Source of the DNA: Fictibacillus nanhaiensis
GTDB lineage: Bacteria > Bacillota > Bacilli > Bacillales > Fictibacillaceae
Reading direction: 5' to 3'
Assembly: GCA_016401345.1 (NCBI GenBank)
Contig: JAEACG010000001.1
Coordinates: 1,426,001-1,490,000 of the forward strand
DNA length: 64,000 bases
Shown: positions 50,228 through 59,966 of the stretch, piece by piece
Numbering within the stretch: the first letter of the stretch is position 1
Layout of the letters: every line of letters starts with the position of its first letter
Notes under the pieces: model-generated
Database searches by the model: none
What the model saw: only the letters and a program-made list of their open reading frames with translations
Told to the model about the DNA's origin: nothing
Position numbers and translations under genes: made by a program

Positions 50228-50815
50228 ATGTTTGAACGGACGATAGCGATTTTCTTAGGAAGCGTGTTGCTTGGCATAGGCATTAATGGTTTCATCGTTC
50301 CCTTTCATCTTCTCGACGGAGGAATGATCGGAATTAGTCTTCTCGTAAAGTATGTGTGGGGTTATAAAGTAGGGCTAACGATCATTATTCTGAGCATCCC
50401 CATCTATCTAATAGCTTGGAAACTCGAGCGTCGATATTTTATAAACAGCATACATGGTTTACTCGTTTCGTCATTGATCATTGATTTGTTATCTCCTTTA
50501 AGAGGAATGTTTTCTGTCTCTGTTATGGAAGGTTCTGTAATCGGAGGATTGTTCATCGGAACAGGGATCGGTTGGATGCTGCGTCATGAAACGAGTACCG
50601 GTGGAACAGACCTGATTGCCCTTTTTCTTTCGAGATGGTTTTCCATTAATGTTGGGATGGTTATCTTTTTGATCGATGCAGCAGTCATCCTCGCTGGCCT
50701 TTATGTGATGGGAGAAGGTATTCTCTTCTACTCACTCGTAACGATTCTTTCCGTTGGATTCGCAACCATGACGATGACGTTGATCCGGTCGATCAATTTC
50801 TATAGAAGCATCTAG
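50228..50815 (+). CDS. YitT-family membrane protein
   Basis: About 195 residues, five TMs: GSVLLGIGINGFIVPFHLLDGGMIGISLLVKY, GGLFIGTGIGWMLRHETSTGGTDLIALFLSRWF. These are the YitT N-terminal repeats; the usual C-terminal DUF2179 domain is absent, so it belongs to the short YczE/YitT type. The start at 50228 is preferred over 50219, which abuts the SD. Confidence 0.85.
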   Translation: MFERTIAIFLGSVLLGIGINGFIVPFHLLDGGMIGISLLVKYVWGYKVGLTIIILSIPIYLIAWKLERRYFINSIHGLLVSSLIIDLLSPLRGMFSVSVMEGSVIGGLFIGTGIGWMLRHETSTGGTDLIALFLSRWFSINVGMVIFLIDAAVILAGLYVMGEGILFYSLVTILSVGFATMTMTLIRSINFYRSI

Positions 50816-50958
50816 GGGGACTGACCCCTTACAATTTATTTCCCTCTTCATTTTAATCTGCGGCACCAATACATTTGCTCAATATGATATTGTTGTTGTC
50901 ATTGCTTTCACTTTGAAAGGGAAGTCAATCACACTATTTCCTATAGCTTTGATGAAAA

Positions 50959-50998
50959 AAAGGACCAGAAGTATCAATAAAGTACTTCTGGTCCTTCT
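50959..50998. terminator. Bidirectional terminator
   Basis: AAAGGACCAGAAGTA pairs with TACTTCTGGTCCTTC across a 10-nt loop; A-run before, T-run after. Confidence 0.85.
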
Positions 50999-51025
50999 TT
51001 CTTCTCGGCTAATTTAATTTTAACT

Positions 51026-51805
51026 TCAACTAAGAATATCTAACCAGATCTTGATCGATGTAGCGATAATCAGTGCTGCTAAGATAAACTGAAGAATTTT
51101 TGTATTCACTTTTTTACCAAACTGCGCCCCAAGTGGCGACGCGATCAGGCTGGCAACTACCATGATCACCGCCGGCCATAGTAAAACTTGCCCTGTCGAG
51201 ATCTTACCTACAGTAGCGCCAATTGATGAAATGAACGTAATAGCAAGTGATGTAGCAATCGTCATACGCGTTGGTATCTTTAGGACGACTAACATGATCG
51301 GTACAAGGATAAATGCACCTGCTGCACCAACGATACCTGCTGCAACACCTACAACAAATGCTAGAACTGCCGCAAGCCATTTATTAAACTTAACTTGATC
51401 TAATGGAATATCATCGATCCCTTTTTTAGGGATCAACATCATGATAGCAGCTAAAGTAGCTAGAACAGCATAAACAATATTAATCTGCCCTTCTGACATC
51501 GCTTCTGAACCAAATCCCCCAATAAAACTTCCTACTAGGATGCTACTACCCATATAGATGATCAGTGTCTTGTTCAGATAACCGCCTTTACGATAAGCCC
51601 AAACGCCACCTATCGTTGCAAAGAATACTTGAACAGCACTGATACCTGATACCTCATGAGCCGAATATGCCGTGAAGCCGAGCATCGCTGGAATATAGAG
51701 CAGCATTGGATACTTGATGATGGATCCGCCGATACCTACCATTCCAGAGATAAAAGAACCTATAAAGCCAATTAGAAAGATTGTAATAATAAACCCTAAT
51801 TCCAT
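51026..51805 (-). CDS. TauE/SafE-family sulfur-compound exporter
   Basis: 259 residues, about eight TMs, with the family repeat: [29 protein letters not shown] in the first half and [51 protein letters not shown] in the second. Corresponds to YrkJ/CstT-like proteins in sulfur-detoxifying operons. It is the last gene of the operon (51026-54710), probably exporting sulfite/thiosulfate-type products. Confidence 0.9.
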   Translation of the reverse strand: MELGFIITIFLIGFIGSFISGMVGIGGSIIKYPMLLYIPAMLGFTAYSAHEVSGISAVQVFFATIGGVWAYRKGGYLNKTLIIYMGSSILVGSFIGGFGSEAMSEGQINIVYAVLATLAAIMMLIPKKGIDDIPLDQVKFNKWLAAVLAFVVGVAAGIVGAAGAFILVPIMLVVLKIPTRMTIATSLAITFISSIGATVGKISTGQVLLWPAVIMVVASLIASPLGAQFGKKVNTKILQFILAALIIATSIKIWLDILS

Positions 51806-51833
51806 GACTTCACCTCCTTAAAACTGATGTTTC

Positions 51834-52322
51834 TTAAATAAATAAGTTGATCTTAGATTCATCTGCATCAGCTAGGTATGAAGCAACTCCTGCATAATCC
51901 AGTCCATCAATTAGTTCCTCTTTCGTAATACCCATTACATCCATCGACATCGTACAAGCAACCATCTTAACATCTAAGTCTTGAGCCATTTCAATTAACT
52001 CTTTAAGCGTTACGATGTTTTTCTTCTTCATCGTATACTTCATCATCTTCGCGCCTAAACCACCGTAGTTCATTTTAGAAATGCCTAGTTTTTCAGGTCC
52101 TTGAGGCATCATTTTTGCAAACATCTTATCCATGAATGTTTTCTTCACATTCACGTATTCTTCTTTTCTTAAGATGTTTAGTCCCCAGAATGTGAAGAAC
52201 ATCGTTACTTGTTTCCCCATTGCGGCTGCACCTGTAGCGATAATAAAACTTGCCATCGCTTTATCAAGGTCACCACTAAATACGACCATTGTTGATTTAT
52301 CTTGTGTTTGTTGTTCCATCAT
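51834..52322 (-). CDS. DsrE/DsrF-family peroxiredoxin-like protein (YrkE-like)
   Basis: 162 residues: VVFSGDLDKAMASFIIATGAAAMGKQVTMFFTFWGLNIL, and VKMVACTMSMDVMGITKEELIDG with the conserved Cys in ACTMSMD. Matches the DsrE2 class that carries persulfide sulfur. SD GGAGC before ATG. A long perfect dyad lies just upstream. Confidence 0.85.
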   Translation of the reverse strand: MMEQQTQDKSTMVVFSGDLDKAMASFIIATGAAAMGKQVTMFFTFWGLNILRKEEYVNVKKTFMDKMFAKMMPQGPEKLGISKMNYGGLGAKMMKYTMKKKNIVTLKELIEMAQDLDVKMVACTMSMDVMGITKEELIDGLDYAGVASYLADADESKINLFI

Positions 52323-52337
52323 TGGACGCTCCTTTTG

Positions 52338-52371
52338 AATCAGATACCTATACCTCTATAGGTATCTGATT
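52338..52371. promoter_or_regulatory. 15-bp perfect dyad between tusA and dsrE
   Basis: AATCAGATACCTATA (52338-52352) and its exact inverse (52357-52371) with CCTC between. It contains ATACC...GGTAT half-sites like the CstR operators but spaced differently. No T-run follows, so a terminator is unlikely; an internal operator or mRNA processing hairpin is possible. Confidence 0.5.
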
Positions 52372-52386
52372 GCATAAATTTTTTTG

Positions 52387-52614
52387 TTAACCTTTTTGGA
52401 TATAAAACTTAAATACGCCGCCTTCTTCTGTATGCTCTAATAATTCATGACCTGAAGATTTAGACCAAGCAGAAAGGTCATTAACTGCTCCTTTATCTGT
52501 TGCTAACACTTCTAAGATGTCTCCACTTGCAAGTGTATCCATCGCTTTCTTTGTTTTCACGATTGGCATCGGGCAAGATAATCCTTTTGTGTCTAACGTT
52601 TGAGTTACGTTCAT
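52387..52614 (-). CDS. TusA-family sulfur carrier
   Basis: 75 residues with LDTKGLSCPMPIVKTKKAMDTL; the catalytic Cys14 is in the CPxP motif. TusA-like carriers relay persulfide sulfur between rhodaneses and other enzymes. SD GGAGG. Corresponds to YrkI-type proteins. Confidence 0.92.
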   Translation of the reverse strand: MNVTQTLDTKGLSCPMPIVKTKKAMDTLASGDILEVLATDKGAVNDLSAWSKSSGHELLEHTEEGGVFKFYIQKG

Positions 52615-52653
52615 TTGTAAAACCTCCAGATAGTTTTATAATTTTTTGTTCAG

Positions 52654-53778
52654 TTATTCTGTGATCGCACAGCGGTTTGGACCAATTTCCATCTCGCGCT
52701 GTTCATCGTTTGTAGGGTCGATTTTACCCATGTTCGTTTGACGAATTTCTTGATATGCGTTCGGCTGCGGTGGTAAATTTTCCGTTACAGCTCTTCGAAA
52801 CTCATCTTCATTTTTTATGTTCAATCCATCATTCTTTTCAAAGAGTTCACCAAGTGGTGCTGATACCGCACCTTTCTCATCTAGCTCGCTGATCTTTCCA
52901 AAATGAGCAGGCAACACAACTAGATCTTTAGAAAGATTGTTATATTTGTTATATAGCGAATCACGTAAATCACTAACCCAGTCCTCTGCTTTACCTGCAA
53001 GATCGGGACGTCCGATTGAATCAACAAACAGAATATCTCCTGAAAGCAAGAATTGTCCGTCAACGATCATAGAAGTACTTCCAATCGTGTGACCAGGCGT
53101 ATATAAAGGTTGAATCTCAATCTTCGTGTTTCCGATCGTAATATCGTTTCCTTCTTCTAATGCTGCGAATGAGAATGTTACTTCGTCAGCATCTTTTGGT
53201 GGTAACCAGTAAGTTGCACCAGTCTTTTCTGAAAGTCTGCGTCCCCCTGAAATATGGTCCGCATGAAGGTGTGTATCGATCATGTGCTTGATTTCAAGGT
53301 TGTTTTCTTTTGCAAAATCTTCATACGCTTCAATCGTACGAGCAGAGTCAATAATAGCCGCTTCTCCGTTCGATTCTACAAGGTAAGAAAGACATCCCTT
53401 ACCGATACGGTTGAATTGATAGATCGAACCTCCATCTTTCAAATCTCCAAGCTTTACTGGCATTAAGTACTCACTCCAAGACTTCATACCCCCTTCGAGA
53501 TAGTAAACGTCTTTAATGCCTGCTTCATCCAACATCTCTGCTACCATGATAGAAGATCCTTCTTTTGCACAAACAACGAGAACTTCTTCTTTCGGAAGAT
53601 GTTCTAAAACATCTTCTACACCATCGATCAGATCAAAATAAGGACGGTTAATGGATTCGATTCCTTTCCCTTCGATTCTCCAGTCTTTATAATCCCCTTC
53701 ATTACGAACATCGAGAATGAACATGCTTCCTTCAACAACACGTTTTGCCACTTCTTTAGCTGATAATGCTTTTATCAT
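52654..53778 (-). CDS. Rhodanese-MBL fusion (persulfide dioxygenase-like)
   Basis: 374 residues. N-terminal rhodanese (1-108) with active loop VVCAKEGSS (Cys70), then a metallo-beta-lactamase domain with [23 protein letters not shown] and [16 protein letters not shown], as in ETHE1/persulfide dioxygenases and the B. subtilis YrkH/S. aureus CstB group. Oxidises persulfide to sulfite, probably yielding thiosulfate through the rhodanese. In CstB the order is MBL first; here the rhodanese comes first. The SD overlaps ATACC-N6-GGTAT, similar to the CstR half-sites. Confidence 0.88.
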   Translation of the reverse strand: MIKALSAKEVAKRVVEGSMFILDVRNEGDYKDWRIEGKGIESINRPYFDLIDGVEDVLEHLPKEEVLVVCAKEGSSIMVAEMLDEAGIKDVYYLEGGMKSWSEYLMPVKLGDLKDGGSIYQFNRIGKGCLSYLVESNGEAAIIDSARTIEAYEDFAKENNLEIKHMIDTHLHADHISGGRRLSEKTGATYWLPPKDADEVTFSFAALEEGNDITIGNTKIEIQPLYTPGHTIGSTSMIVDGQFLLSGDILFVDSIGRPDLAGKAEDWVSDLRDSLYNKYNNLSKDLVVLPAHFGKISELDEKGAVSAPLGELFEKNDGLNIKNEDEFRRAVTENLPPQPNAYQEIRQTNMGKIDPTNDEQREMEIGPNRCAITE

Positions 53779-53820
53779 TTCAAAAATACCTCCCTGGGTA
53801 TATTTACGATTAAAATTTTT

Positions 53821-54387
53821 TTATTCTGTTGGCCCATTCCATTCAACCATTCCAGGTAATACGTTCTTAACACGTTGGAAACCATTCTCAGCAAGCATTT
53901 GTGCCGCCATATCACTTCTTGATCCTGTACGACAAATAACATGAATCTCTTTATTTTTATCAAGTGTTTCTATTTTACTTTCGAGCTCTCCCAATGGAAT
54001 TGATACTGCCCCAGGTATACGTTTGAACTCATACTCTGCAGGCTCTCTAACATCTAGAAGAAGCATATCTTCTTTATTTTCAGCCAAGACTTTTTCTAAT
54101 TCATCGTTTTGAATCGTATGCTCGAACTTTGCTGCCTCTTTCACTTCACCGGGATTTGATTTTCTTAAATAGTGCTTAAGAACATCTCCGTCTTCTTTTG
54201 TACCTAAATATTGATTTCCTGTGTTCCTTGCCCAGCCTTGAATATCAGCCAACGAACCTTTGTCTGTTGCTTGAACTTCAATAACTTGACCTGCCTGGAG
54301 CTGATCCATCACTTTCTTCGTGCGAACGATTGGTAGCGGACATGATAATCCTTTGCAATCTAATACGTGATCCACTTTAATACTCAT
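53821..54387 (-). CDS. TusA-rhodanese fusion (YrkF/CstA-like)
   Basis: 188 residues. TusA domain (1-75) with CKGLSCPLPIVRTKK (Cys16), then rhodanese (about 95-188) with LLLDVREPAEYEFKRIPGAVSIPLGEL and active loop ICRTGSRS. A multidomain sulfurtransferase as in CstA. SD GGAGG region before ATG; 14 bases after the next upstream gene. Confidence 0.9.
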   Translation of the reverse strand: MSIKVDHVLDCKGLSCPLPIVRTKKVMDQLQAGQVIEVQATDKGSLADIQGWARNTGNQYLGTKEDGDVLKHYLRKSNPGEVKEAAKFEHTIQNDELEKVLAENKEDMLLLDVREPAEYEFKRIPGAVSIPLGELESKIETLDKNKEIHVICRTGSRSDMAAQMLAENGFQRVKNVLPGMVEWNGPTE

Positions 54388-54401
54388 TTTGAAACCTCCA
54401 C

Positions 54402-54710
54402 TTATTTATTTGTTATTTTACCTTTCCAAGAAAGCATTCCGCCTGACATGTTCACTACAGCAATTTGACTTGAAGCTAAGATCGTACAAGCTTTTTCGCT
54501 TCTTTTACCAGAGCGGCAAACCATGACATACTCTTTGCTTGAATCCAACTCATGGATTCGGTTAGAGATCTCCCCAAGTGGAATATGTGTTGCTGTAGGA
54601 ATCATACCTTGAGCAACTTCATCGTTTTCACGAACATCAATGATATTTAATGAATTACCAATTTCTAATAATCGTTCTACTTCTCTTGCTTCAATCGTCT
54701 TAATAGACAC
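54402..54710 (-). CDS. Single-domain rhodanese
   Basis: 102 residues: NIIDVRENDEVAQGMIPTATHIPLGEI and active loop VCRSGKRSEKA (catalytic Cys). First gene of the sulfur operon, just downstream of two CstR-like operators. Confidence 0.92.
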   Translation of the reverse strand: MSIKTIEAREVERLLEIGNSLNIIDVRENDEVAQGMIPTATHIPLGEISNRIHELDSSKEYVMVCRSGKRSEKACTILASSQIAVVNMSGGMLSWKGKITNK

Positions 54711-54741
54711 AATTGTTATCTCCCTTCCACAATAAATACTT

Positions 54742-54842
54742 ATACCCGTATAGGTATATAAAATGATAAAAAAATATATGATTACTTTACTACAGGCTTA
54801 CTTATTAAGAAAATTCAACTCTTAAAATACCCATAGGGGTAT
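54742..54842. promoter_or_regulatory. Two CstR-type operators before the sulfur operon
   Basis: ATACCCGTATAGGTAT at 54742-54757 and ATACCCATAGGGGTAT at 54827-54842. They match the site in front of the repressor gene (55175-55190) and the general CsoR/CstR pattern of ATACC...GGTAT with a GC-rich centre. Confidence 0.75.
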
Positions 54843-54891
54843 AATAAGTGATAAAAGGAAATCTGTCAACAGTCTTAACAGTGACAGATAT

Positions 54892-55155
54892 TTATCGACT
54901 TTTTACGAGAAGCTGCACAGCTTCTTTTACAATATCAGAATTCATCTCTTCTCCGTTTTCCATTTGTTCACGTAAACACTGTTCAAGGTTGGTGCCTACG
55001 ATTAATCCAATCGTACGGTCAATCGCTGTACGTGATGCGGATAATTGAGTGATAACAGATTTACAATCTTGTTCTTCTTCTAGCATACGCAATACCCCAC
55101 GTATTTGCCCCTCAATTCTTTTTAAACGATTTTTCATTTCTTGTGTGTATTCCAT
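54892..55155 (-). CDS. cstR: CstR-like persulfide-sensing repressor (CsoR family)
   Basis: 87 residues: MKNRLKRIEGQIRGVLRMLEEEQDCKSVITQLSASRTAIDRTIGLIVGTNLEQCL. Cys31 and Cys60 are exactly the two reactive cysteines of CstR, and the copper-ligand His of CsoR (next to the second Cys) is absent. So it senses persulfides rather than Cu(I). It should repress the operon 51026-54710 and itself through the ATACCxxTAGGGGTAT sites on both sides. Confidence 0.88.
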   Translation of the reverse strand: MEYTQEMKNRLKRIEGQIRGVLRMLEEEQDCKSVITQLSASRTAIDRTIGLIVGTNLEQCLREQMENGEEMNSDIVKEAVQLLVKSR

Positions 55156-55174
55156 TTCAGCACCTCCTTTTAAA

Positions 55175-55190
55175 ATACCTATAGGGGTAT
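55175..55190. promoter_or_regulatory. CstR-type operator before cstR
   Basis: ATACCTATAGGGGTAT, 20 bases upstream of the cstR start; autoregulation expected. Confidence 0.75.
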
Positions 55191-55230
55191 GTTACATCCC
55201 TTTAAGATTAATGTCAACTCAATTGAATGA

Positions 55231-55262
55231 AATGGCTGCAAGTGTATGACTTGCAGCCTCTA
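55231..55262 (-). terminator. Hairpin after pgcA
   Basis: GGCTGCAAGT pairs with ACTTGCAGCC around GTATG; the T-run on the minus strand is poor. Confidence 0.6.
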
Positions 55263-55268
55263 TTCTAG

Positions 55269-57017
55269 TTATTGTGCCACTTTTTGCATTCTTTCATGAA
55301 CCAAATCCATCACTGATTGTTTTAAGTTCACTAATGCTTCATCAGCATTCTTGTGTGAATCTGCTGTAACACCAAAATAAAACTTTACTTTCGGTTCAGT
55401 TCCTGATGGTCTTACGCAGAACCAAGAACCATCTTCTAATTGATATTTAAGCACATTTGATTTAGGAAGATGGATGTCACTCTTTTCATCTTTCACTACA
55501 TCGTATTGGACGCTCGCCTTGTAGTCTTCAGAAACCACTAATTTTTGTCCATTCACTTCAAGCGGCATTTCAGCTCTAAAGCCTGCTAATAAGTTTTCGA
55601 TCTGTTCTGCTCCAGACTTACCTTTTAATGTTAGGGACTCGAGACCTTCCTTATAAAAACCGTGCTTTTTGTAAACATCGTCTAAAGCATCAAAAAGTGT
55701 TTTTCCTTGTTTCTTGTAATAAGCAGCCATTTCAGCTCCCATCAAACAAGCCTGAACTGCGTCTTTGTCACGCACAAAATCTCCGATCAAAGAACCGTAG
55801 CTTTCTTCATAACCGAAAATGAACGTATGTTTCCCGCTTTTTTCGTATTCCTTAATCTTTTCGCCGATGAACTTAAAACCTGTAAGGGTATCTTCACACG
55901 TTAGACCATAAGACTCTGCGATTACTCGACCAAGTTCTGAAGTTACGATCGTTTTGAAGATGATCCCTTTTGAACATAAACTGCCTTTCTCTTCACGTTG
56001 TGAAAGAATATATTCAATCATGAGTGCACCAGTCTGGTTACCTGTAAGGATTTCGTATTCACCTTTACTGTTCTTAGCTGCGATTCCTACTCGGTCCGCA
56101 TCAGGGTCAGTTGCCATCAAAATATCTGCGTCGGTTTCTTGTCCGTACTTAATTGCCAATTCAAAGGCAGCATGTTCTTCCGGGTTTGGGGACTTCACCG
56201 TTGAAAAGTTAGCATCAGGCTGTTCTTGTTCTTTTACAACCGTAACATTCGTAAATCCTAGCTGTTGAAGTCCTTCTCTAACCGGAATATTCGCTGTTCC
56301 GTGAAGAGGAGTGAAAACGATGCTTAAGTCATGCATCTCTTTGATCACTTCACGGTTTAAACTAATCTTTATTAGTTGATCCATGTAAGCTTTGTCGATT
56401 TCTTCACCAACAACTTGGATCAACCCTTCGCTTTTGAGTTCCTCTTCAGATCTCACTGCGATAGAAAGTTCATCATCAACGGCATTTACTTTTCCAATCA
56501 CTTCATCAGCTTCTTTTGGCGGAAGCTGGCCGCCATCTGGACCATATACTTTGTACCCGTTGTATTCTGGTGGGTTATGGCTTGCTGTGATAACAATTCC
56601 GGAATAAGCTTTTAAGTATCTAACCGCAAAAGATAACTCAGGTGTCGGTCTCAAGCTTTCGAACACATAAGCTTGAATACCTTGAGAGGCTAATGTTTTC
56701 GCCGCTTCCATCGCAAACTCTGGTGATTGATGACGTGAATCGTATGCAATCGCAACACCGCGTTTTTTCGCTTTCTCTCCTTGCTCTTCGATAAAATGAG
56801 CCAAGCCTAAAGAAGCTTTTCGAACCGTGTACGTGTTCATTCGATTTGTACCAGGTCCTATTTCTCCACGCATACCGCCTGTGCCAAATTCTAAATTCTT
56901 ATAAAAGCAGTCTTCAAGCGCTGTCCTGTTTTCCTTGATTTCCTCTAATGCAGCCTTTAATGGTTGTTCGAGTTCTTCGTTCCCTACCCATTTCTCGTAT
57001 GTTGTCTCCCAGGACAT
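55269..57017 (-). CDS. pgcA: Alpha-phosphoglucomutase PgcA
   Basis: 582 residues, the size of B. subtilis Pgc[19 protein letters not shown] at the N-terminus, the phosphoserine loop [23 protein letters not shown], metal loop [13 protein letters not shown], sugar loop [20 protein letters not shown] and the phosphate-binding [15 protein letters not shown]. Converts glucose-6-P and glucose-1-P for UDP-glucose, teichoic acid and glycolipid synthesis. SD GGAGG. Confidence 0.95.
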   Translation of the reverse strand: MSWETTYEKWVGNEELEQPLKAALEEIKENRTALEDCFYKNLEFGTGGMRGEIGPGTNRMNTYTVRKASLGLAHFIEEQGEKAKKRGVAIAYDSRHQSPEFAMEAAKTLASQGIQAYVFESLRPTPELSFAVRYLKAYSGIVITASHNPPEYNGYKVYGPDGGQLPPKEADEVIGKVNAVDDELSIAVRSEEELKSEGLIQVVGEEIDKAYMDQLIKISLNREVIKEMHDLSIVFTPLHGTANIPVREGLQQLGFTNVTVVKEQEQPDANFSTVKSPNPEEHAAFELAIKYGQETDADILMATDPDADRVGIAAKNSKGEYEILTGNQTGALMIEYILSQREEKGSLCSKGIIFKTIVTSELGRVIAESYGLTCEDTLTGFKFIGEKIKEYEKSGKHTFIFGYEESYGSLIGDFVRDKDAVQACLMGAEMAAYYKKQGKTLFDALDDVYKKHGFYKEGLESLTLKGKSGAEQIENLLAGFRAEMPLEVNGQKLVVSEDYKASVQYDVVKDEKSDIHLPKSNVLKYQLEDGSWFCVRPSGTEPKVKFYFGVTADSHKNADEALVNLKQSVMDLVHERMQKVAQ

Positions 57018-57207
57018 AGTACTGCCTCCTTATGTTCTATAAAATGAATGTTAATTGTTTTTTGTTAGTTTCGATATGAATCGAGTTTTTCCTGCCCTAT
57101 CTATTAAATACGGCCTTTATTATACCGCTTTCAGCACAAAAAATAAAATCACTAAAAAAAGTACTCTTACACAATGACAATGTTCGTGATATTTCCCGAG
57201 AAATAGA

Positions 57208-57240
57208 AAAAAAGCGGCAAGCTATCTATCGCTTACCGCT
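57208..57240 (-). terminator. Terminator after yhcX
   Basis: GAGCGGTAAGCGA pairs with GCTTGCCGCTT on the minus strand; a T-run follows. Confidence 0.75.
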
Positions 57241-57249
57241 CTCGTCATC

Positions 57250-58800
57250 TTATTTACTTTTATCTTTTTGAACAACGCTATAGAGATCTAACCTTCTATC
57301 TCTAAGAAGAGTTACACTGCCTGTTTTACGTTGTCTTCTTAAAATTTCTAAATCCACATCACCTACTACAACTGTTTCAATATTCGGGTGACATTCCCCA
57401 ACGATTCCGTCTCTCGGGAACGAAAAGTCAGAAGGAGTAAAGATACCAGACTGAGCATACTGGATATCCATGTTCTCCACTTGTGATAGGTTTCCAACAG
57501 TACCTGCGATTGCTGTATAGATCTCATTCTCAATCGCACGTGCTTGGGAACAATATCGAACGCGCAGATACCCTTGACGATCTTCCGTACAGAAAGGTGT
57601 GAAGATGATCTTCGCCCCTTGATCGGTAACGATACGTGAAAGTTCAGGGAACTCGATATCATAGCAGATAAGAATTGCAACTTTTCCGCAATCTGTATCA
57701 AATACTTGTACTTTATCACCAGCTGTAATTCCCCACCATTTTCGTTCGTTCGGTGTGATATGAATTTTATATTGTTTATCAATTGTTCCATCTCTTCGGA
57801 ACAGATAGGCAACGTTGTAGATATCTCCGTCTTCTTCAACAAAGTGGGAGCCACCTATGATGTTCACATTGTAACGAACTGCAAGATTCGTAAACAGTTC
57901 GATATATTGCTCTGTGAATTCTGTTAGTTTACGGATGGCTAAGCTTGGACTCTTCTCCTCACAGAACGACAACAGTTGAGTAGTAAGAAGCTCTGGGAAC
58001 ACAGCGAAATCTGAACCTTGATCAGAGGCAACATCTGTATAATATTCAACCTGTGTCGCAAAATCTTCGAAAGAACTTATGGTTTTCATCATATACTGAA
58101 TCGTCGTGATTCGAACAGGCTCACTCGTTTTAAAATACTTTTTCGTTTTGTTAGGAATGTAATCAACATTGTTCCATTCCATTAAGGTCGCATATGCGTT
58201 TGATTGTTTATCATCGGGCAGGTAGCTCTTGTTTAAACGCATTACAGTGAAACCGTTCATCAATTGAAAGGTTAAGACAGGATCGTAAATATTGTGCTGA
58301 ATAACTTCTCTCACATATTCTCGAGGCGTCATTTCCTTTGAATGCTTATGGTAGTTTGGAATTCTACCACCTAGAATAATACTTTTTAAATTCTTTTGCT
58401 CAGCTAGTTCTTTACGTGCTTCGTATAGACGAGCACCGATTTTCATTCGTCGGTATTCTGGGTGGACCATCACTTCGATACCATATAAGTTAAAACCTTC
58501 TGGATCATGGTTCGTAATGTAGCCTTTATCTGTGATCTCATCCCACGTATGCTTATCATCATACTCATCAAAGTTAACCATTAAGCTTGAACAGCTTCCA
58601 ACAATCTTTCCTTCATACGTTACACAAAATTGGCCTTCCGGGAAGATACGAAGATGGCTTTCTAACTGCTCTCGTTCCCAAGGTTCCATGTTTCCTGGAA
58701 AACAGATTTGTTGAAGTTCTAAGATCTCTTCAATATCTTCAAACTCAATATTACGTAGTTCTATTTTTTTCTCGAATTTCGAAACATCGATCTCACTCAT
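57250..58800 (-). CDS. yhcX: GNAT acetyltransferase - nitrilase fusion (YhcX-like)
   Basis: 516 residues. GNAT domain (about 10-205) with GIEVMVHPEYRRMKIGARLYEARKEL; then a carbon-nitrogen hydrolase domain (about 225-510) with the catalytic Glu in VFPELLTTQL, Lys in HITPNERKWWGI and Cys in VAILICYDIEFPELSR. The same fusion and size as B. subtilis YhcX. Start 58800 has GAGGAG 8 nt upstream; a GTG three codons earlier overlaps it. YhcW is encoded two genes upstream, as in B. subtilis where the two are neighbours. Confidence 0.92.
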   Translation of the reverse strand: MSEIDVSKFEKKIELRNIEFEDIEEILELQQICFPGNMEPWEREQLESHLRIFPEGQFCVTYEGKIVGSCSSLMVNFDEYDDKHTWDEITDKGYITNHDPEGFNLYGIEVMVHPEYRRMKIGARLYEARKELAEQKNLKSIILGGRIPNYHKHSKEMTPREYVREVIQHNIYDPVLTFQLMNGFTVMRLNKSYLPDDKQSNAYATLMEWNNVDYIPNKTKKYFKTSEPVRITTIQYMMKTISSFEDFATQVEYYTDVASDQGSDFAVFPELLTTQLLSFCEEKSPSLAIRKLTEFTEQYIELFTNLAVRYNVNIIGGSHFVEEDGDIYNVAYLFRRDGTIDKQYKIHITPNERKWWGITAGDKVQVFDTDCGKVAILICYDIEFPELSRIVTDQGAKIIFTPFCTEDRQGYLRVRYCSQARAIENEIYTAIAGTVGNLSQVENMDIQYAQSGIFTPSDFSFPRDGIVGECHPNIETVVVGDVDLEILRRQRKTGSVTLLRDRRLDLYSVVQKDKSK

Positions 58801-58831
58801 GTTATCCACTCCTCTAACTTGCTTGCATAAC

Positions 58832-59227
58832 TTACTTCCAATTCTTCATCCGTTCCTCGAGACTGCCTGTGAAAAATTCGATTTCATTACCATCCGGGTC
58901 GTTAAAGCTAATTGTGTCCCCTCCGCCTCTTGCTATCGGGCCCCTCGTGATTTCAATGTTTTGTTCACGCAGCAAGAGAACCGCTTTAGGAAAATGTTCT
59001 TTAGAAACAGTAAATGCAAAATGATCGACACCTATTTGATTTCTATCCATAGGTTTTGCATCTTTTATTTCTAACAAACACAGCCACACTCCCCCGACAT
59101 CTAAGTATATATCTGTATTCCCTTTATGAACGATTTTAGCACCTAGTACATTCATATAAAATGTTACGGATTTCTCTAAGTTAGAAACTCTGATGGTGAT
59201 GTGATTTATGCCGTTAACTTTAAACAT
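58832..59227 (-). CDS. VOC-family protein, FosB-like
   Basis: 131 residues. INHITIRVSNLEKSVTFYMNVLGAKIVHKG, VDHFAFTV and NDPDGNEIEFFTGSLEERMKNWK supply the His, His and Glu metal ligands of the VOC superfamily. The GAK...KG and DPDG..EF.TG.L..R boxes are close to FosB bacillithiol transferases, but a glyoxalase-like role is equally possible. Confidence 0.8.
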   Translation of the reverse strand: MFKVNGINHITIRVSNLEKSVTFYMNVLGAKIVHKGNTDIYLDVGGVWLCLLEIKDAKPMDRNQIGVDHFAFTVSKEHFPKAVLLLREQNIEITRGPIARGGGDTISFNDPDGNEIEFFTGSLEERMKNWK

Positions 59228-59232
59228 ATTCT

Positions 59233-59892
59233 TTATTTATTCTCTGCCTGTTTAATAAGTGAAGCAAGGCTCAACTCTGCTAAGGATTCCATCTGGTGAT
59301 CAACATCGTTAAAAGTCATATGTTTTGTAACGGGGTTGGGGATGGCTACACAATATAGTCCTGCTTTTTTAGCTGCCATTGATCCATTTATAGAGTCTTC
59401 AAACGCGATGGCTTCGTGAGGTTTTATATCTAAGGCTTTAACCGCTTCAAGATAAAGAGCAGGATCAGGTTTAACTCTTTCCACATCATCTGCTGTTTTA
59501 ATCACTTCGAAATGATGCTTCAATCCGATTCTCCCTAAATGCTCTTCTACCCATGTTCGCGAAGAACTTGATGCAAGACCGATTTTTAAGCCGAGTTCTT
59601 TTGCAGCTTCGAGATAATCAAGAATACCTGGTAGTTCCCGTTGTTCGGAAATCAAAGCAAGAGCACGTTCCGTCTTTTTTGCTCTTAGCACATCATGATC
59701 AAGTTTTTGATCAATTTGTCTCTCTAAATATTCGTAAGGATTAAAATCAGAATGGGTACCGATGCATTCTCCCCAAACTTCGAGCGGTAGATCGCTTCCA
59801 TGTTCCTGATACAACTCTTGAAACGCGTTATAATGTTGCGTTTCTGTATCTAGAATCGTTCCATCAAAATCAAATATCAATGCCTTGATCAC
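59233..59892 (-). CDS. yhcW: HAD-superfamily phosphatase (YhcW-like)
   Basis: 219 residues. HAD motif I FDFDGTILDTE, motif II GLASSSS, motif III KPDPALYL and motif IV AFEDSINGS; a helical cap at about 18-85. Matches YhcW/beta-phosphoglucomutase-like phosphatases. Five bases upstream of the VOC gene. Confidence 0.9.
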   Translation of the reverse strand: MIKALIFDFDGTILDTETQHYNAFQELYQEHGSDLPLEVWGECIGTHSDFNPYEYLERQIDQKLDHDVLRAKKTERALALISEQRELPGILDYLEAAKELGLKIGLASSSSRTWVEEHLGRIGLKHHFEVIKTADDVERVKPDPALYLEAVKALDIKPHEAIAFEDSINGSMAAKKAGLYCVAIPNPVTKHMTFNDVDHQMESLAELSLASLIKQAENK

Positions 59893-59966
59893 GGTTAACC
59901 AATCCCATCTTAAGCGTTTTATACTATTTTCTTAAATAATTATAAAAGACGCAAGAAAACCGATTT

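Noticed and set aside
57366-57854. 162-codon antisense-phase frame within yhcX
   Set aside because: Alternative frame of a clear GNAT-nitrilase gene; composition is not protein-like.
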